Part shown: positions 40,537 to 52,071 of the stretch, in pieces
How the letters are laid out: each line of letters starts with the position of its first letter
Position numbering within the stretch: the stretch's first letter is position 1
Assembly: GCA_963573315.1 (NCBI GenBank)
Contig: OY752143.1
Location: 1,364,001-1,428,000 of the forward strand
Length of the DNA: 64,000 nt
DNA from: Entomortierella parvispora
Taxonomy: Eukaryota; Mortierellomycota; Mortierellomycetes; Mortierellales; Mortierellaceae
Direction of reading: 5' to 3'
Made by a program: the position numbers and the translations under genes
The notes under the pieces: generated by a model
What the model saw: only the letters and a program-made list of their open reading frames with translations
Told to the model about the DNA's origin: nothing
The model's database searches: none

Positions 40537-42817
40537 GGTTAGGAAGTGAGGAGGGGAGGCTGTTAGTTTGATAGAACGAAGGGGGTAGCGGGAAAAAAGG
40601 GCGCGAACAAGGCTATCAGAGGAAAACCTGATATGCGTTGACAAGAGGAGAAGGGGCTTTTAAAGAAGGGTGCGTAGGACTCATTCACGAGCAAGGGTTA
40701 TTTTCAAACGGGCGAGGGAGAACGAGTGAGGGGAGCCAGAAATAGTGAGGAGTGAAGATCGAGGTATATTTGTGGTTCCTTTAGTGTCGAGAAGGAATTG
40801 AGCGGGTGGTGGCACAGACAATGTTGTGTGTGTGTGTGTGTGTGTGTGCCTGTGGACAACGGAAGATTGTTGTCGTGTTGTTGATATGAGCTCAGGGAGG
40901 TATTTTTTTTTCTTGTTTGGGCGAAAAGAGAAGGAGTGAGAAGGAGAGAAAGAGAGAGAGAAAGAGAGAGAAAAAAAAGAGAAGAGGAAAAGGAGAGGAT
41001 GGGGAGGGCAATTGACAAGAGATAAAGGGCAGAATAAAGAGGAGGAAACCGAGAGTGGGGAAAGGGCGGGGAACGAACAGAAAAGAGCAATGCCAGGGAA
41101 GAGAACAGAACGATGAAGGCGGACGGGACGAGAAGAGAGAGAGAGAGGAGCGAAGGAGGAAGAAAGAGGCGGTGCGAAAGGGGAAACAAAAGACATTTTA
41201 ATCCACGCGGCTAATCTGTTTCTGTTGAAGGGATCTCTTTTTTCCTCCTGCGATCTTCGCCTGCTCTTCTCCAATTGCCGCTCCTCCTGGGCGATGCAGG
41301 CGTTGCTTCTTCCTCACCTCCAACCTCTCTCCTCGAAAAGAAAAGGGTACCCTCCCAGCCCTGTTTTGCGACTTGGTTGAATTCCTCCGAAGCCATCGCC
41401 ATTCCTCTTTGTCACTGCCAGCGAGTTGGTCGCACAAGATAGCAATGAAAACACCTCTTTTGCGAATAGATGATACCCGCTCGTCCCTCTGGTCGCTCCT
41501 GCATGTGCATGTGCATCTGCAAGTTCTCTGTGTTCTTGCCGCGTGCCATAGTTCTGTTGATTTTCTGCGTTCTCCTTGACTCTCCAAGTCGTAGATAGCG
41601 AAGAAGGGAAGAGAGGATGAGGAGATGAGGAGATGGAGACAGAAAAGTAAGGCTACAGGGAAGATGGAAAGAAGTAATGAAAACCGGGGAAGCAGGGGAC
41701 AAAGAGAACCACTAGGGTCCGTCGGCAACCAGCCTCGGGTTCCCTTGATCTGAAGACGCTGAATGAAATGATCTTCCCGACCAAAATGATTCTTTTGGTC
41801 CAATGGTGCCTCACTGCTGCTGTTGTCATGGATGCAAACCCCTGGCCCGACTTCATGCCATTACTGTATCTCGACACCCTTGCTCATTCCACTCCTTTCT
41901 TTGCCTTGGACGGCGCACTATTCTGATTGCACTGTTGCTTCGCTTTTCTTTTTTTTTGTTCTTTGTGGCTCTGGTCAAGGCTCACATCACAACCCCTACG
42001 TCCATGCTGCTGTCTTCAACCCCTTTGGGGGTTGTTTTCTTTTCATCTTTTTACCGCTTCTTCCCGAACCAGCACCTGTTTGGGATCGAGACAAAGATTG
42101 ATCTGACGACCTCGCATGTTTCTTAACTTTGGGGCATTTTACTTTACTTTCAAAAGCGTACTGGACGCAGTGGTTCTCTCTACCCACCTTTCGTAAGCGA
42201 CCAGGACCCTTCATGGGCCATGATGGGGAGAGGGTTGCGGAGCCATCAAACCCTTTCTACTGTACCTCCCTTGATCTTCTTTGCCCAGGAGTGATGGGGC
42301 ACTCGGAATTGAGATGAAGGAGCCAAAGGGGTGCCTGATCTGCAAATCCATGGAATGGACCCCAATGGTCCCATCCCATCTCCTTACCCCTCTCTCATGC
42401 AAATCCCCGGGACTTAAGTGTCAATCGTCTTTCCATCTTTTTTTGCGGTTCCGTTCCCTTTTTTTATTTTTTTTTCTGGGCAGGGCTCTGATGCAAAAAA
42501 AAAAAAACTCCAAGTCCGCCTGGTGACACATCCAGCTGGACAAGAATCGGCTTTCAGGGAGACGCACAATAAATCGCGCATCTCTTTGTAGAGTACATCT
42601 AACAGGTGACAGGGTATCAAAATAGGGGTTTATTGCTTTGGTCCTCTGGTTCAACGGACTGAGCTTGTTACAGGTTAGGCAAGACTGAATGCCACGAGGG
42701 AAAGACGAGTGTACCGGGTCATCAAAGAAAAAAAAAAAAAAAAAAAAAAAAGCAAGACTAGACTAGACAAGGCCCGTTCGTCATCTTTTCCAGAGTGGAG
42801 AGAGCAATGGAGGGCTA
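40537..42817. other. Long intergenic region (2.3 kb), kinase 5' leader
   Basis: No gene is supported. On the minus strand, 41190-40680 is extremely pyrimidine-rich, as expected for the 5' leader or promoter of the kinase. It contains a GT microsatellite (40823-40848) and a long poly(A) tract (about 42727-42751, plus strand). Short frames at 41198-41803 (-) and 41803-42126 (+) show no family-like sequence. Confidence 0.5.
40823..40848. repeat. (GT)n microsatellite
   Basis: An almost pure GT run in the kinase upstream region. Confidence 0.85.
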
Positions 42818-45223
42818 TCATTCGCCCATCTGCATCCCAAAAGACAGTGCTACTCTTGCAGCAAGTTGGCGTCTCTCGTTTTCAGCCATGTTCCTGCCTT
42901 GTTCTAAGGTTCGAATCGCGCAAAAAACAGTAGAGACAAAAGTGAGAATCGGGACACTTGGTCAAGAGGGTAGGGCGTCATCGCCATGCAAACAAAACCT
43001 TATTTTATCTTTGAGGATCATCGTCGCCCTTTTACATACCTCGAAGTCCTTGAAGGATGGCGATAGTTTGTGCCATGCCTTCGTCCCCATCAATGTTGGA
43101 GAACAGCGCGTCGTGCATCGTCTTGATAGATTCCTGCTTAGGAGTAGACATACCATCCGCAGCTAGATGAAAATATAAAACAGATAAATATCTCTCATGT
43201 CCCCTTCTGCCCCCCTCCCCCTTACTGCTCAAACAACCACAATCGGCAGAGATCACATCTTACCTCCAAAGCTAAAGTCGATATCTTCAAGGTCGTCGCC
43301 TCCAGGCCCGTGATTGACAACAAAGTCCCCAAACTCAAAGTCCTTCGCATTATCTAGCTCGAACGAATATTCAGCGTCATCGTACGACAGCTCTCCAGAA
43401 GAATCAATGCCTCCTGTATCAGTAGATGAAAAAGTCTCATCTCCACTGGGCTGGCCCAGGTATTGCTTGAACTGTCTCTCCAGTCGGCGACCGCTCACTG
43501 TACCGCCAGAGCCTCGTGTCTGACTCGGACTGGTAGATGACTCTTGACTAGACCAGATATCATCCTCCAGATCAACACTGCTCAGTGCTAGTTGGAGATG
43601 CTCGTCATCAAAGTCGTCATCAAACCCCGTTGAAACCTGAGTCTCCTTTAGAATGTTCATGGCCTGTTTGGTAAGCGTATGCTGTCCAGGTCCAGAGGGC
43701 GACTGGGGTCTGGCTTGGAGATTTAGCTCTGCTAGAGCCTTGTAGAAAGCCCGATCGTCGTCCTCGTCATCATCATCATCGTCGTCGTCGTCTTCGTCAT
43801 GTTCTTGGTTGTTGTAGAGTCTACTTTGATCATGTAGACTAGGAAAGCTACTCCCCATGTCCCCCATGTCCACATCATCGTCCTGGAATGACATCATCAT
43901 ACTCCGTTCATGTTGGTCACGTTTCTTGCTACTCTTGCGCTTCAATCCATCCCACATGTGTGCGGCCAGGGCCTCCATGATCCTATCCAGACCGACATGC
44001 TCATCTAAATGGAAAAGGGGTGAAGAGACAATGCAGAATGCAGATATTTAAAACAAAGTTAATACGCAGCCCTCGACAACACGATCTAGCCAGAACAAAA
44101 CACAGAAGCCCTCAGCTATAAAAAAAAATGAGAGCAAAAATGGTGGCAACAAGTGTCCAACAAACATCACCCATCCTTTTTTTTTTTCTTTTTCGAGATC
44201 ATTCTGTACCTTGGGTCATGTCTTCGGGTTGCTCTTGTAGATCGATGTATTCAAATCCGTTGCCCAGGCACCAGTCATCATAGTCTTCAATGTGTTCGTT
44301 GTCCGCCGACGATGTCTCTGCTGAATTATTAGCCCCAGACAATTCATGCATGGGAGCATCTGTCGCAACACAAAGGGTAATAGATGGCTCGTGTCTCTCC
44401 ACAAATGCCAACCATGGCTTGATGTCGTGGAATGTTGATGGCTTTGAAAAAAAAAAGAAATAAGACACATGGATGGGAACAATTGTAGTACAAAGCAGTC
44501 AGTTTGCTACTCGTAAAGACGACACAGACCTCTCCCGCCCTTTTTCTCGTATCCAAGGAAACAAAAACACGCGGCGTACCTGATTCTTTGAGAAACAAAA
44601 GACGACGGCCTCCACGACTGTTCCCATCTCATCCAAGTCTCCAGCTTCAATCATTCGCTCCAACTCTGTGATGCCCTGAGACTCTGTCTCGTCGATCCAA
44701 AAATCCACTTGAACAGAGTAGTATTTCGTATCGATAGTCCAGGGAATAGTGACTCCAGAGTGGTCCTGTCTAAGCCGGGTTGTCTCCTCCGAAACAGAGT
44801 GAGTTGATGTCAAGAGCTGAAGGTGCATGGAGTTGTTGGCGGAAAAGTGTGAATGGGCATTCTGTGCATCCGCATGTTGTCCGTTTGGTGGCGTTGTGGT
44901 CAAATGTCCGAGTCCCTCTGCAGAAGCCAGAACAGTGTCCTCCAATGTTGGTACAGGGATGGCAGGAAGAATGAGAGGCGACGAGGGCCGCGATTTAGAG
45001 GCTGATGTTGTCGGCACAAATCTCGATCCGAGAATGGCTACATGGAAATGAACAGAAAGGGGGAAAGAGATGCGTTGGGTCAGTTTCTATGTGACCATTG
45101 CGGAGGGACAAGGGGAGGATGAGAAACGAGAACGGGTTTACATTGAACCAAGGACAGTTTTCCAACACCCCGCCTGCCGACGACGAGGATCTTGTTGCGA
45201 GGGGGGGTGTCTGATGCGAGCAT
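42818..45223 (-). CDS. Alpha/gamma-adaptin-binding protein p34-like (AAGAB/IRC6)
   Basis: Six exons: 45223-45142, 45037-44580, 44441-44210, 44004-43264, 43162-43040 and 42903-42818, phases continuous, 573 residues. The start (RNKILVVGRRGVGKLSLVQS) has the P-loop-like strand of the small-GTPase-like pseudo-GTPase domain. YYSVQVDFWIDE and VVEAVVFCFSKNQ follow; after the splice come WLAFVERHEPSITLCVATDA and GNGFEYIDLQ. The middle is an acidic, Asp-rich linker. The C-terminal AAGAB helix region is split over the last two exons: MSTPKQESIKTMHDALFSNI and then GRNMAENERRQLAARVALSF. AAGAB/p34 is a chaperone that assembles clathrin adaptors AP-1 and AP-2 in the cytosol; yeast IRC6 is the counterpart. 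The linker is much longer than in animals. Confidence 0.85.
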
Positions 45224-45463
45224 GATTGGGGGTGGAGAAGGAAGGAAGGAAGGAGGAATGAGCGAGGCGCGATGAACAGGGGGAACAAGGGATCAGAAAG
45301 GAGTCGAGTGAAGAGAGAAGGAAGCGCAGAATTTATGGGCTATGTGGTGCATCCAATGGATGAGACTGCGGATACCTCAAACCTGAGCGCAGCTGCCCTG
45401 ATAATTTACTGCGAGTTATTTAACCCAACAGCTTTTTATTCCCACAAAATTCACTTTTGTATT

Positions 45464-46561
45464 TCACGCTTCGTCCTTGACACCTTCTGTCGCGTCCTTG
45501 GCCGCCAACCTTGCCTGGTACCCGATGCCCCTTGTCCCCATAACAGCCCAGAATCGTTCCAGTAGCAGATGCACCGCGTACCACACAAAGTAGAAGAAAG
45601 CAATGGCGACATGAACACCTACGAACATCAAGCTAGTTTCAAAGAACAAACGTTGGTCGGGGCATATTGTCTCTTTCCACCGCTGTCTTTCTCTTTTTTT
45701 CAGTGGCGAATAAACTTACATTCCTTTCAAGTCCACTCCAAGGAAAGAGTAGACCCAATAGTGCCAAATCGCGTGTACAAACCAGGTCAAGAACATGTAC
45801 AGGACCAAAACCAGCACTGGTACGAACCAAAACCGGGTTGGGAATGGATATCGAGCGAGAAACACCTCGATCGAGATGAAGATTAGAGCGAGCGCATGCA
45901 GGGAAAGATCCAGCCATTCGGAAAATGCTGTCGAGTTTTGATATCCCTCGTATAAAAAAACCCAATACGTGATGAGGATTAGAGTGCTACGAGTAGCAAT
46001 GTAGAGATATTGATATGTTAAGACAAGGATACCCTCCTCCTTCCTACCCGTCGGCAACAACTAAAGCTTACTGGAAGCATGGTAATGAGATGTATTCCAA
46101 CCATAGCCCCATTTTCAAGACCCAGTGCTGATTGTCTATCGAACTGGTGTTCTTATGACGACAGTACATGAAGCTATGATAGGATACAACCTTTGGGGAC
46201 AATCAATCTCGACAACCTTGTGATTTTTTCTATATAGGGGCAATGTGGCATTGTGTGCTCTTTTCCTCACCCACATGTAGCCGCAAAGACTGGTCGAGCT
46301 GACACACGTCAGAAACGAAAAGAAGGTCCTTTTATACTGGACGGCGGCCGCCACCACAACAGCCGTATAATACATCGCCACCATCAATCGAAAGACTAGT
46401 AGCCATTCTGGTGACACCACATTGGATGTCACGGTCGTCTCGCCTTTGAACTCTTCAAGCCTCAACCAGCGATGGAATGAATTTGGGTGTCTGATAGTAG
46501 TCTCTTGGACTGGCTGCTCCGCTTCCTGTATTCCGCTCGTTGCTGCTGCGGAAGATATCAT
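45464..46561 (-). CDS. FAR-17a/AIG1-like membrane hydrolase
   Basis: Four exons: 46561-46306, 46135-46072, 45986-45720 and 45632-45464, 251 residues, close to the AIG1/ADTRP family length. Membrane spans include LLVFRLMVAMYYTAVVVAAA, TLILITYWVFLY, LALIFISIEVFLARYPF, WFVPVLVLVLYMFLTWFVHA and AIAFFYFVWYAVHLLL. The family's two catalytic positions appear to be kept: a Thr in SFLTYNQHWVLKM and a His in LDLSLHALALIF. AIG1 and ADTRP are threonine hydrolases of fatty-acid esters of hydroxy fatty acids. The exon 1 donor (T followed by GTGTCA) is non-consensus but is the only choice I found that keeps phase; the nearby GTGAGG would create a stop. The last exon uses acceptor AAACTAG at 45634-45633. Family assignment is moderately sure. 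Confidence 0.7.
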
Positions 46562-47093
46562 GATAGATTGGGATTAATGTTGCCTGTATTGACTGAAGGG
46601 TCTCTTCGGGCGCTGAAGTCCTTGACCTTGGTAAAAAAAGAAACAGATAACGGAAGAAACAGAGCACAGCGACAGCAATGGTCTTTGTTTGGCTGTGGAT
46701 ATTTTTGCTGATCGTTGCAGCCTCCTAGATCTTTTGGCCCTCCCCCTCCTTTTTTTTTTAGTTTTTTCAAGGGCAGTTCCCTGGACAAAGACGCAGAAGA
46801 AAAGCTCCCCTAAAGTCCACTCCTCCCCATAGAATGATCCATTGGTCAAGTGGATGTAAGCAGAATACAAAGCGATTTATGATGGTGTATTTGAATTGAT
46901 TCTGCTAATGAAAAAAAAAAAAGAAAAAGTCTATGGTAGCAATGGTATTTGCGACTTTTTTTTCTCAAAGAAAGGTATTTATGGAAGTGTCATTTCTTCA
47001 CGCAGATGCATCCACGATATATCTACAAAGAAAAGGCCCGGTTAGTGCTTTGAGCAGAGGGTAAAGTCATAAGGATTTTTTTTGTCTGTATTC
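46562..47093. other. Intergenic, no gene seen
   Basis: About 530 nt between tandem minus-strand genes: the AIG1-like promoter and the 3' flank of the GCLM-like gene. It has several A/T runs and no coding signal. Confidence 0.5.
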
Positions 47094-48935
47094 TTACCCT
47101 TTCTTGGTAATCAGCCCCCGGTGTGTAATGAAAGCAGAGTACTTGAGCACAAAGTTAGGAGTCAAGGCGGAGGCTGCCTTGGGCAAATGAGGCTGGAGCA
47201 ATGAGCTAAGAGTGTTCTTGGGCAAAATTTCTAATTGCGCGAAGAAGATAAAGAAGAAATGTATCCTTGGTGATGAGGATTTCGCTCCACAAACATTTTT
47301 GCTAGACCCATTCCTTTGATGCCGCTTCTCATCTCTTACCAGTAGAATCACCATGGGTCAACAACTCAATGCCCTGATCCTTTGAGTAGCTGATCAAATC
47401 CTTGGGCAACACGCAGCAGTCTTGGAGGTTGACTTGGTTGACTTCGGGTGCGACAGCTCCAGCAGCAAGGGCGGCCTCCTTCAAAACCTCGAGCTGCTGC
47501 TTTGAGAACTCGGCCACTCCCACACGCCCAATCCTTCCTGACTCGCGCAGTTCGGAGAGTTTCTTCCAGACAGGCAAGACTGCAGTCTGTACCTCGGACT
47601 TGAAGGCCTCCACCTCGGCGTCATCCAAACCATTCTCGTCAAAGGACTGATGAGGCAAGGACAAGATGAAGTGATCCAGTTTGATGTCGGGGATACCCAA
47701 GACAGCCTCTAATTCAGCAATGGCGGTGCTCAACAGTGTCACATCCAAAGGCTTTCCTGATTCCGGTGCTGACAAGTAAAACATCTTGACTATTCGTCGC
47801 AAAGTATGGTCGAATACGTGTTAGAAACTGCAAACAGGCCATCAAGATAACGCAAAAAAAAAGGGGGGGGGTGGCAGAGTATTAAACTTGCCTGTGATCT
47901 CATACTGCGAACGGTCTCCTTCCAAAGGCCCAAGAGAAGTCTCGTCCGTGATGGTGATGGCTCCTCCTTTGACGCGAGCAGTGTTGATAGAATACAGAAG
48001 CGTGTCCTGAACAGCAGACACCAGCTAAGTAGACAAACAGGTACCAAACAGCAACAACAACGGCGTTAGTCATTTGTTCTTTGCAACGGATGTCTTTCAA
48101 TTGAGTCTAACTATTCCGAAATTAGAGGGATGCAGTCCTGGTCCAGACAAGATTCCTTGATCGCCTCACTCTGTTCCCTCTGCTGTTTGGTTTCCTGACT
48201 TTCCATAAAGCGCCGCGTCTGCGCAGACAACACAAACCGCCTCCCCCCCATAATCTTATTCAGACCGCGGGGGGATCAACGGCGCTTTTTTCTCCGTCTT
48301 TCCTTCAAGACTGGCTATGTGTTTCTACACCTGGACCAGTAGGTGACCAAGGCTGTTCAAGTTTGCTGTGTCCACGCAATCGTCCAGAGGAAAATAAAGA
48401 GCCGACCGATCGGGATCAAAGCAGGGCAGACCTTATTTGCAACCACTCTGATGCTGCTGGGTGAACGCACGTCCGTCATTCGTCCTTCCTGCATGGTCGT
48501 TTTTTATTCCTTTCCCCTGTGTTGTGTTGTTTTGATCCTGCGCAAAAATCCTGTCCTTCCTATCGAGTCACCGACTGAGCAATGGCCCTGGGGAACCAGA
48601 TCCAGGATTTCCTTCATCCTCGGATTCACTCCTTGCTTGCTTCCTCGATCCAGACAAAGATCGATATTGCTGGAGAGAGAGGGACAGAGAGAAAGCGAGA
48701 GTTTGGTTCTTACCTCTTGGTTCGACTTCTTCAAGCTCGTGTTCAATTGTCCAGTCGTTCCCGTGCGCATGGTGTTTCCAGTGTAGAGCGTCAAGTGAGT
48801 GAAGGCATCATTGGCAAAGGGGGCAGGTTCAGCGGCAACGACAGCTACTGGCGTTGATCCGTGTGTATGTCCGTTGTGATATCCGTTCCCGTTGACGGAG
48901 TGCCCGGGGTAAGCTTCTGAGGAGAGGGCGGTCAT
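47094..48935 (-). CDS. GCLM: Glutamate-cysteine ligase regulatory (modifier) subunit
   Basis: Four exons: 48935-48714, 48006-47892, 47789-47340 and 47230-47094, phases continuous, 307 residues. The aldo-keto-reductase-like barrel of GCLM is recognisable: TARVKGGAITITDETS, VKMFYLSAPESGK, LDHFILSLPHQSFDE, VWKKLSELRESGRIGRVGVA, VNQVNLQDCCVLPKDLISYS and GIELLTHGDSTG, the last being the LLTHxD motif of the family. The subunit binds the catalytic ligase and raises its affinity for glutamate, the first step of glutathione synthesis in the cytosol. The second intron begins with GC (exon end ACAG, then GCAAGT), a GC-AG intron. Intron 1 is long (707 nt). The C-terminal end ITHRGLITKKG is typical. Confidence 0.88.
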
Positions 48936-50424
48936 TGTGAGTATATAAGAGATGGTGCTTTAGACGGTCCTTGAGATGTCGAGTTGACAGAGGAGAGAGA
49001 TGACTAGGATGCAAAGGAGAAGATGGAGAAGAGGAGAGGAGAGGTGGAATGCGGAGGAATGGAACGGTCGAATTAGCAAGAGAGAAAAACTTTTTGAGTT
49101 TCAAAAAGGACCAAAAAAAAAAAATACGTTTTGAGTCGCGGGCAGGGAAAGGAGAAAGACAAGTGGAGGAAGAAAGAAGAGAAAGAGAAAGGGAAAGAGA
49201 CGAAGGAGGCAAGGTTGTCGTGCTATGGCGTGAGTCTTTGTTGTTGTTGTTGCTGCTATGCATGCTGGGCGCCCATGGATCCGTCCTTCTCGCCTCGCTC
49301 GCTCGCCTGGCGCGCGCACTGAACGGCCACACCTTTCCGACCGATTATTAATTCGAGCTGGGCTGGATGACAAATTGACGGCGAGGAATTCAAGGAGGGA
49401 GCTTGAAAGTTGGTTTGGGGGTCCTCTCGTTGGATCTGTCTGTCGACACGACCTGCCAAAAGAAGACTCGATCGTCCTCGTCCTGCTCTCTTTGTCTCCT
49501 CTCCCCTATCCTATGTCCTGTACTGCAGTCTATGCTCCGTGTGCTCTCTTTCTCTTCTTTTTTACCTGGGCTATTCTTGCTTGGACCGGGCTCGGATGGG
49601 CTGGACTGTCGCAGACGCAATCGATACGTAGCCAGGGGGCGTAAGAGAGACGCAATGCAGATCAAGTGATATAACACGCGGTGGTAAAGTATATCCTTGG
49701 CCGAGGCTGGGCGCCGTGGGAATCCAAAGGTCGTGCTGGCTAGAGTACGCGTCGATCCAAGCAAAGGCAAAAGCTGTTTAGAGACGGAGAACGGAAAGGA
49801 AGGTAAGGTGGTACGTGTTGGTTGGTTGGAGAAAGGGAAAACAGAACCAAAAGGCACGCTTTTATACATGTTTGAACAGCCCTGCATTTTTGATTGCCTC
49901 TTCTCGCGAAGAGTAACAATAATCACCCCTTTCAAAGGAATCGATGTAGCCGTGGCCTAACCCTGCAAGCTCAGATCTTTACTGGTAGTTGTTGGCATGT
50001 GCACCTCCGGGACGCGATGGCGAAAATGAGGCACAATGATGCCATTTCGGGAAATTTGTAGGCAATTCGTGCATGGACGACGCGACTCGCCGTCGTCCTC
50101 GGTGACTCTATCTGTGCTCTCTTTCTCTTCTCCTCACCCCCAAACATTTGACAACGGGAAGAAATATGAATGTTTGCAAAGGGTATAAAAAAAGTGTCCC
50201 ATCGGTTTATCGATCAGATATCTAATCGTGTCCTCCTCTCTGACCCCCCTGTTCTCCTTTGCGGCCGGCAATTGGCAATTGGGGCGGCTCCTATTAGTGC
50301 ATTCACACATTGAATTAGGTTCTTTGGTATGTGTGTACCAAATACGCTTCCTTTTACTACCCAAAAACATTGTCGTCAAGAGCTGTCAAGTTATTTGATA
50401 AATGGGATTCTTCAATGCTTCTTT
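48936..50424. other. Intergenic region (1.5 kb)
   Basis: This contains the upstream region of the GCLM-like gene (purine-rich plus strand, about 49020-49210, meaning a CT-rich leader on the minus strand) and the 3' flank of the RWDD1 gene. No gene is supported; plus-strand frames at 49049-49669 are low-complexity. Confidence 0.5.
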
Positions 50425-51748
50425 CTAATCAGACGATCTGATATTCCTGAGAACATCATTCTCGTTGTCATCTTCATCGTCAGTGATAACCAACTCCCGC
50501 TCAAACAATGCAATATCCACATCCACATCACCCTCTTCCATGAAGGTGGCATCAGACTTGGCCAAAGAGTGATCCCGCTCGAACAGTTGGCGACCTATAG
50601 TTATTTGACAGTCGTAAGAAATATTCTTAGGTTAGGATTTGCGATTCCACGACATATGGTTATGAGCTCAAAAATGTGGCTCATCATCCAGTCTGAATGT
50701 CAACCCATTACCTGTGGGCTTTGAGAGCTTGGGATCCTCTCTCTTAAGACCCTTCTCAATCCGCTCCTTCTCGACCATTTCTGCGTCAAAAGCCGTCTTC
50801 CACCGTGTAAACAAGTCAACAGTGACCCTTGTTCCTTCCTTGCGCTTTTCCTCTTCCTGAAATATAAAAAAAGAGCAATTGTTTTGTCATTTGGTCAGCA
50901 AGGTGATCAATTGGCTTTCTAGGATTGCAAATGGATCAGAGGGGATGAGTTACCTCAATCTCTCTCTGTGCCCGCTCTTCTTCCTCGCGCTCTCTCCTCT
51001 CCTTGTTGAACAAGATGATCTCTGTCAGGTTATCTTTTGCGGTTGAAGCCATCGAAAAGACCATGCCCATTCCTATTGCCTCCTCAGCCTATGTAAACGA
51101 TGGCAAATGTCAGTCTCGATAGATGACTGGCCGCTGTGGACCAAGGTCCTTGATGATATTTTCCAAAAACGTACCGACTCTGTCACTTTTGACATGATTT
51201 TATCAAAATCTTCCTGCTCCAACTCTCCCTCCACCACATCGATTGAAAACTCGGGCAGGGTTTCTGGGTATGTTTCCGTGTATTTCACAATGAGCTTGAT
51301 AATGTCTAAAAAAATGGACAAGAACAAAGAGTTAACAATATTCATGACTTCTTGTAGGTTGTCCCTCTTTTAAATCGTCGCAACGCATCCATCTTGGCCA
51401 AAAGTGTTGCCAGGGGAGTCCTCGAGTGGCATCTCTGATCGCTTACAGATATCATCGCCGTCTTGCTCATCGGGTTCAACGCGGATGGAAAACTCGACGG
51501 GGTCATCAGAGATCTCCTCGTATTCATCAGGGTAGATGGACTGAAGAGCCTCCAACTCGTCCGCTTGCTCTGCTTTGTAGTCTAGAGGCGTGTCCGAATG
51601 AGAAAACGCACAGAGGCATGAGGCAGAGCAGGGTCCATTAGTTCATGATGTCGCCCGTCCATTTGGTCTCTTTTTGTCTAAATCATCTACAGGATAATCC
51701 ATGTAGTCTGCGATTGCATGTGAACCCATCGGGAGTCGCACCTGTCAT
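50425..51748 (-). CDS. GIR2: RWD-domain protein, RWDD1/GIR2 orthologue
   Basis: Six exons: 51748-51742 (7 nt), 51581-51447, 51305-51175, 51088-50954, 50856-50712 and 50594-50425, phases continuous, 240 residues, matching RWDD1 (about 243). The N-terminus MTDYKAEQADELEALQSIYP has the RWD hallmark, followed by YIIKLIVKYTETYPETLPEF, the YPxxxP turn. AEEAIGMGMVFSMAS and a charged coiled coil (RREREEEERAQREI) follow. GTRVTVDLFTRWKTAFDAEM is the DRG-binding (DFRP/GIR2) region, then GRQLFERDHSLAKSD and an acidic tail. GIR2/RWDD1 binds the translational GTPase DRG2/RBG2 and Gcn1, damping Gcn2 signalling on stalled ribosomes. The seven-nucleotide start exon encodes only Met-Thr and one base. Confidence 0.92.
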
Positions 51749-52071
51749 GAAAGATATATGGCTGGTGAGTCCTGACTAGTCTCCTATGTCCGATGAGTCA
51801 GAAGGGCGAAGGTCGTCCGTCGTGTTGATGGGAGCGAGTGGACCTTTCTCGATCGTGGAGATGTCCAAAGCATCCAATGCTAAGCCACAACTACCCAAAA
51901 GCTGTTCAAATCTACACTATTTTTTAGAATTCTCAGTCCTCTTTTTTTTTTTTTTTTTTCTCCAGTTCAGTTCCTCGTATTAGACAAAGAGTCATAAATG
52001 ACAATAGGGTGATAAGAATGGCAGCCGCTTTTATTATCCAAGACAGATGGGCAACTGACTATAAAATAGGT
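51749..52071. other. Intergenic, RWDD1 promoter / acyltransferase 3' flank
   Basis: About 320 nt with a poly(T) run at 51941-51960 and no coding signal. Confidence 0.5.

Noticed and set aside
41198-42126. Possible genes in the gap upstream of the kinase
   Set aside because: Frames are low-complexity and Phe/Ser/Leu-rich from pyrimidine tracts, without family resemblance.
42727-42751. Poly(A) tract as the tail of a retroposed gene
   Set aside because: No target-site duplication or coding similarity upstream; homopolymer runs are common throughout this window.
42890-42925. GGTTCGAATC resembling a tRNA T-arm
   Set aside because: It is the splice acceptor of the last p34/AAGAB exon read on the other strand; no other tRNA arms are present.
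49049-49669. Plus-strand frames in the GCLM upstream region
   Set aside because: They consist of Lys/Glu/Arg runs from a purine-rich strand, as expected for an antisense leader.
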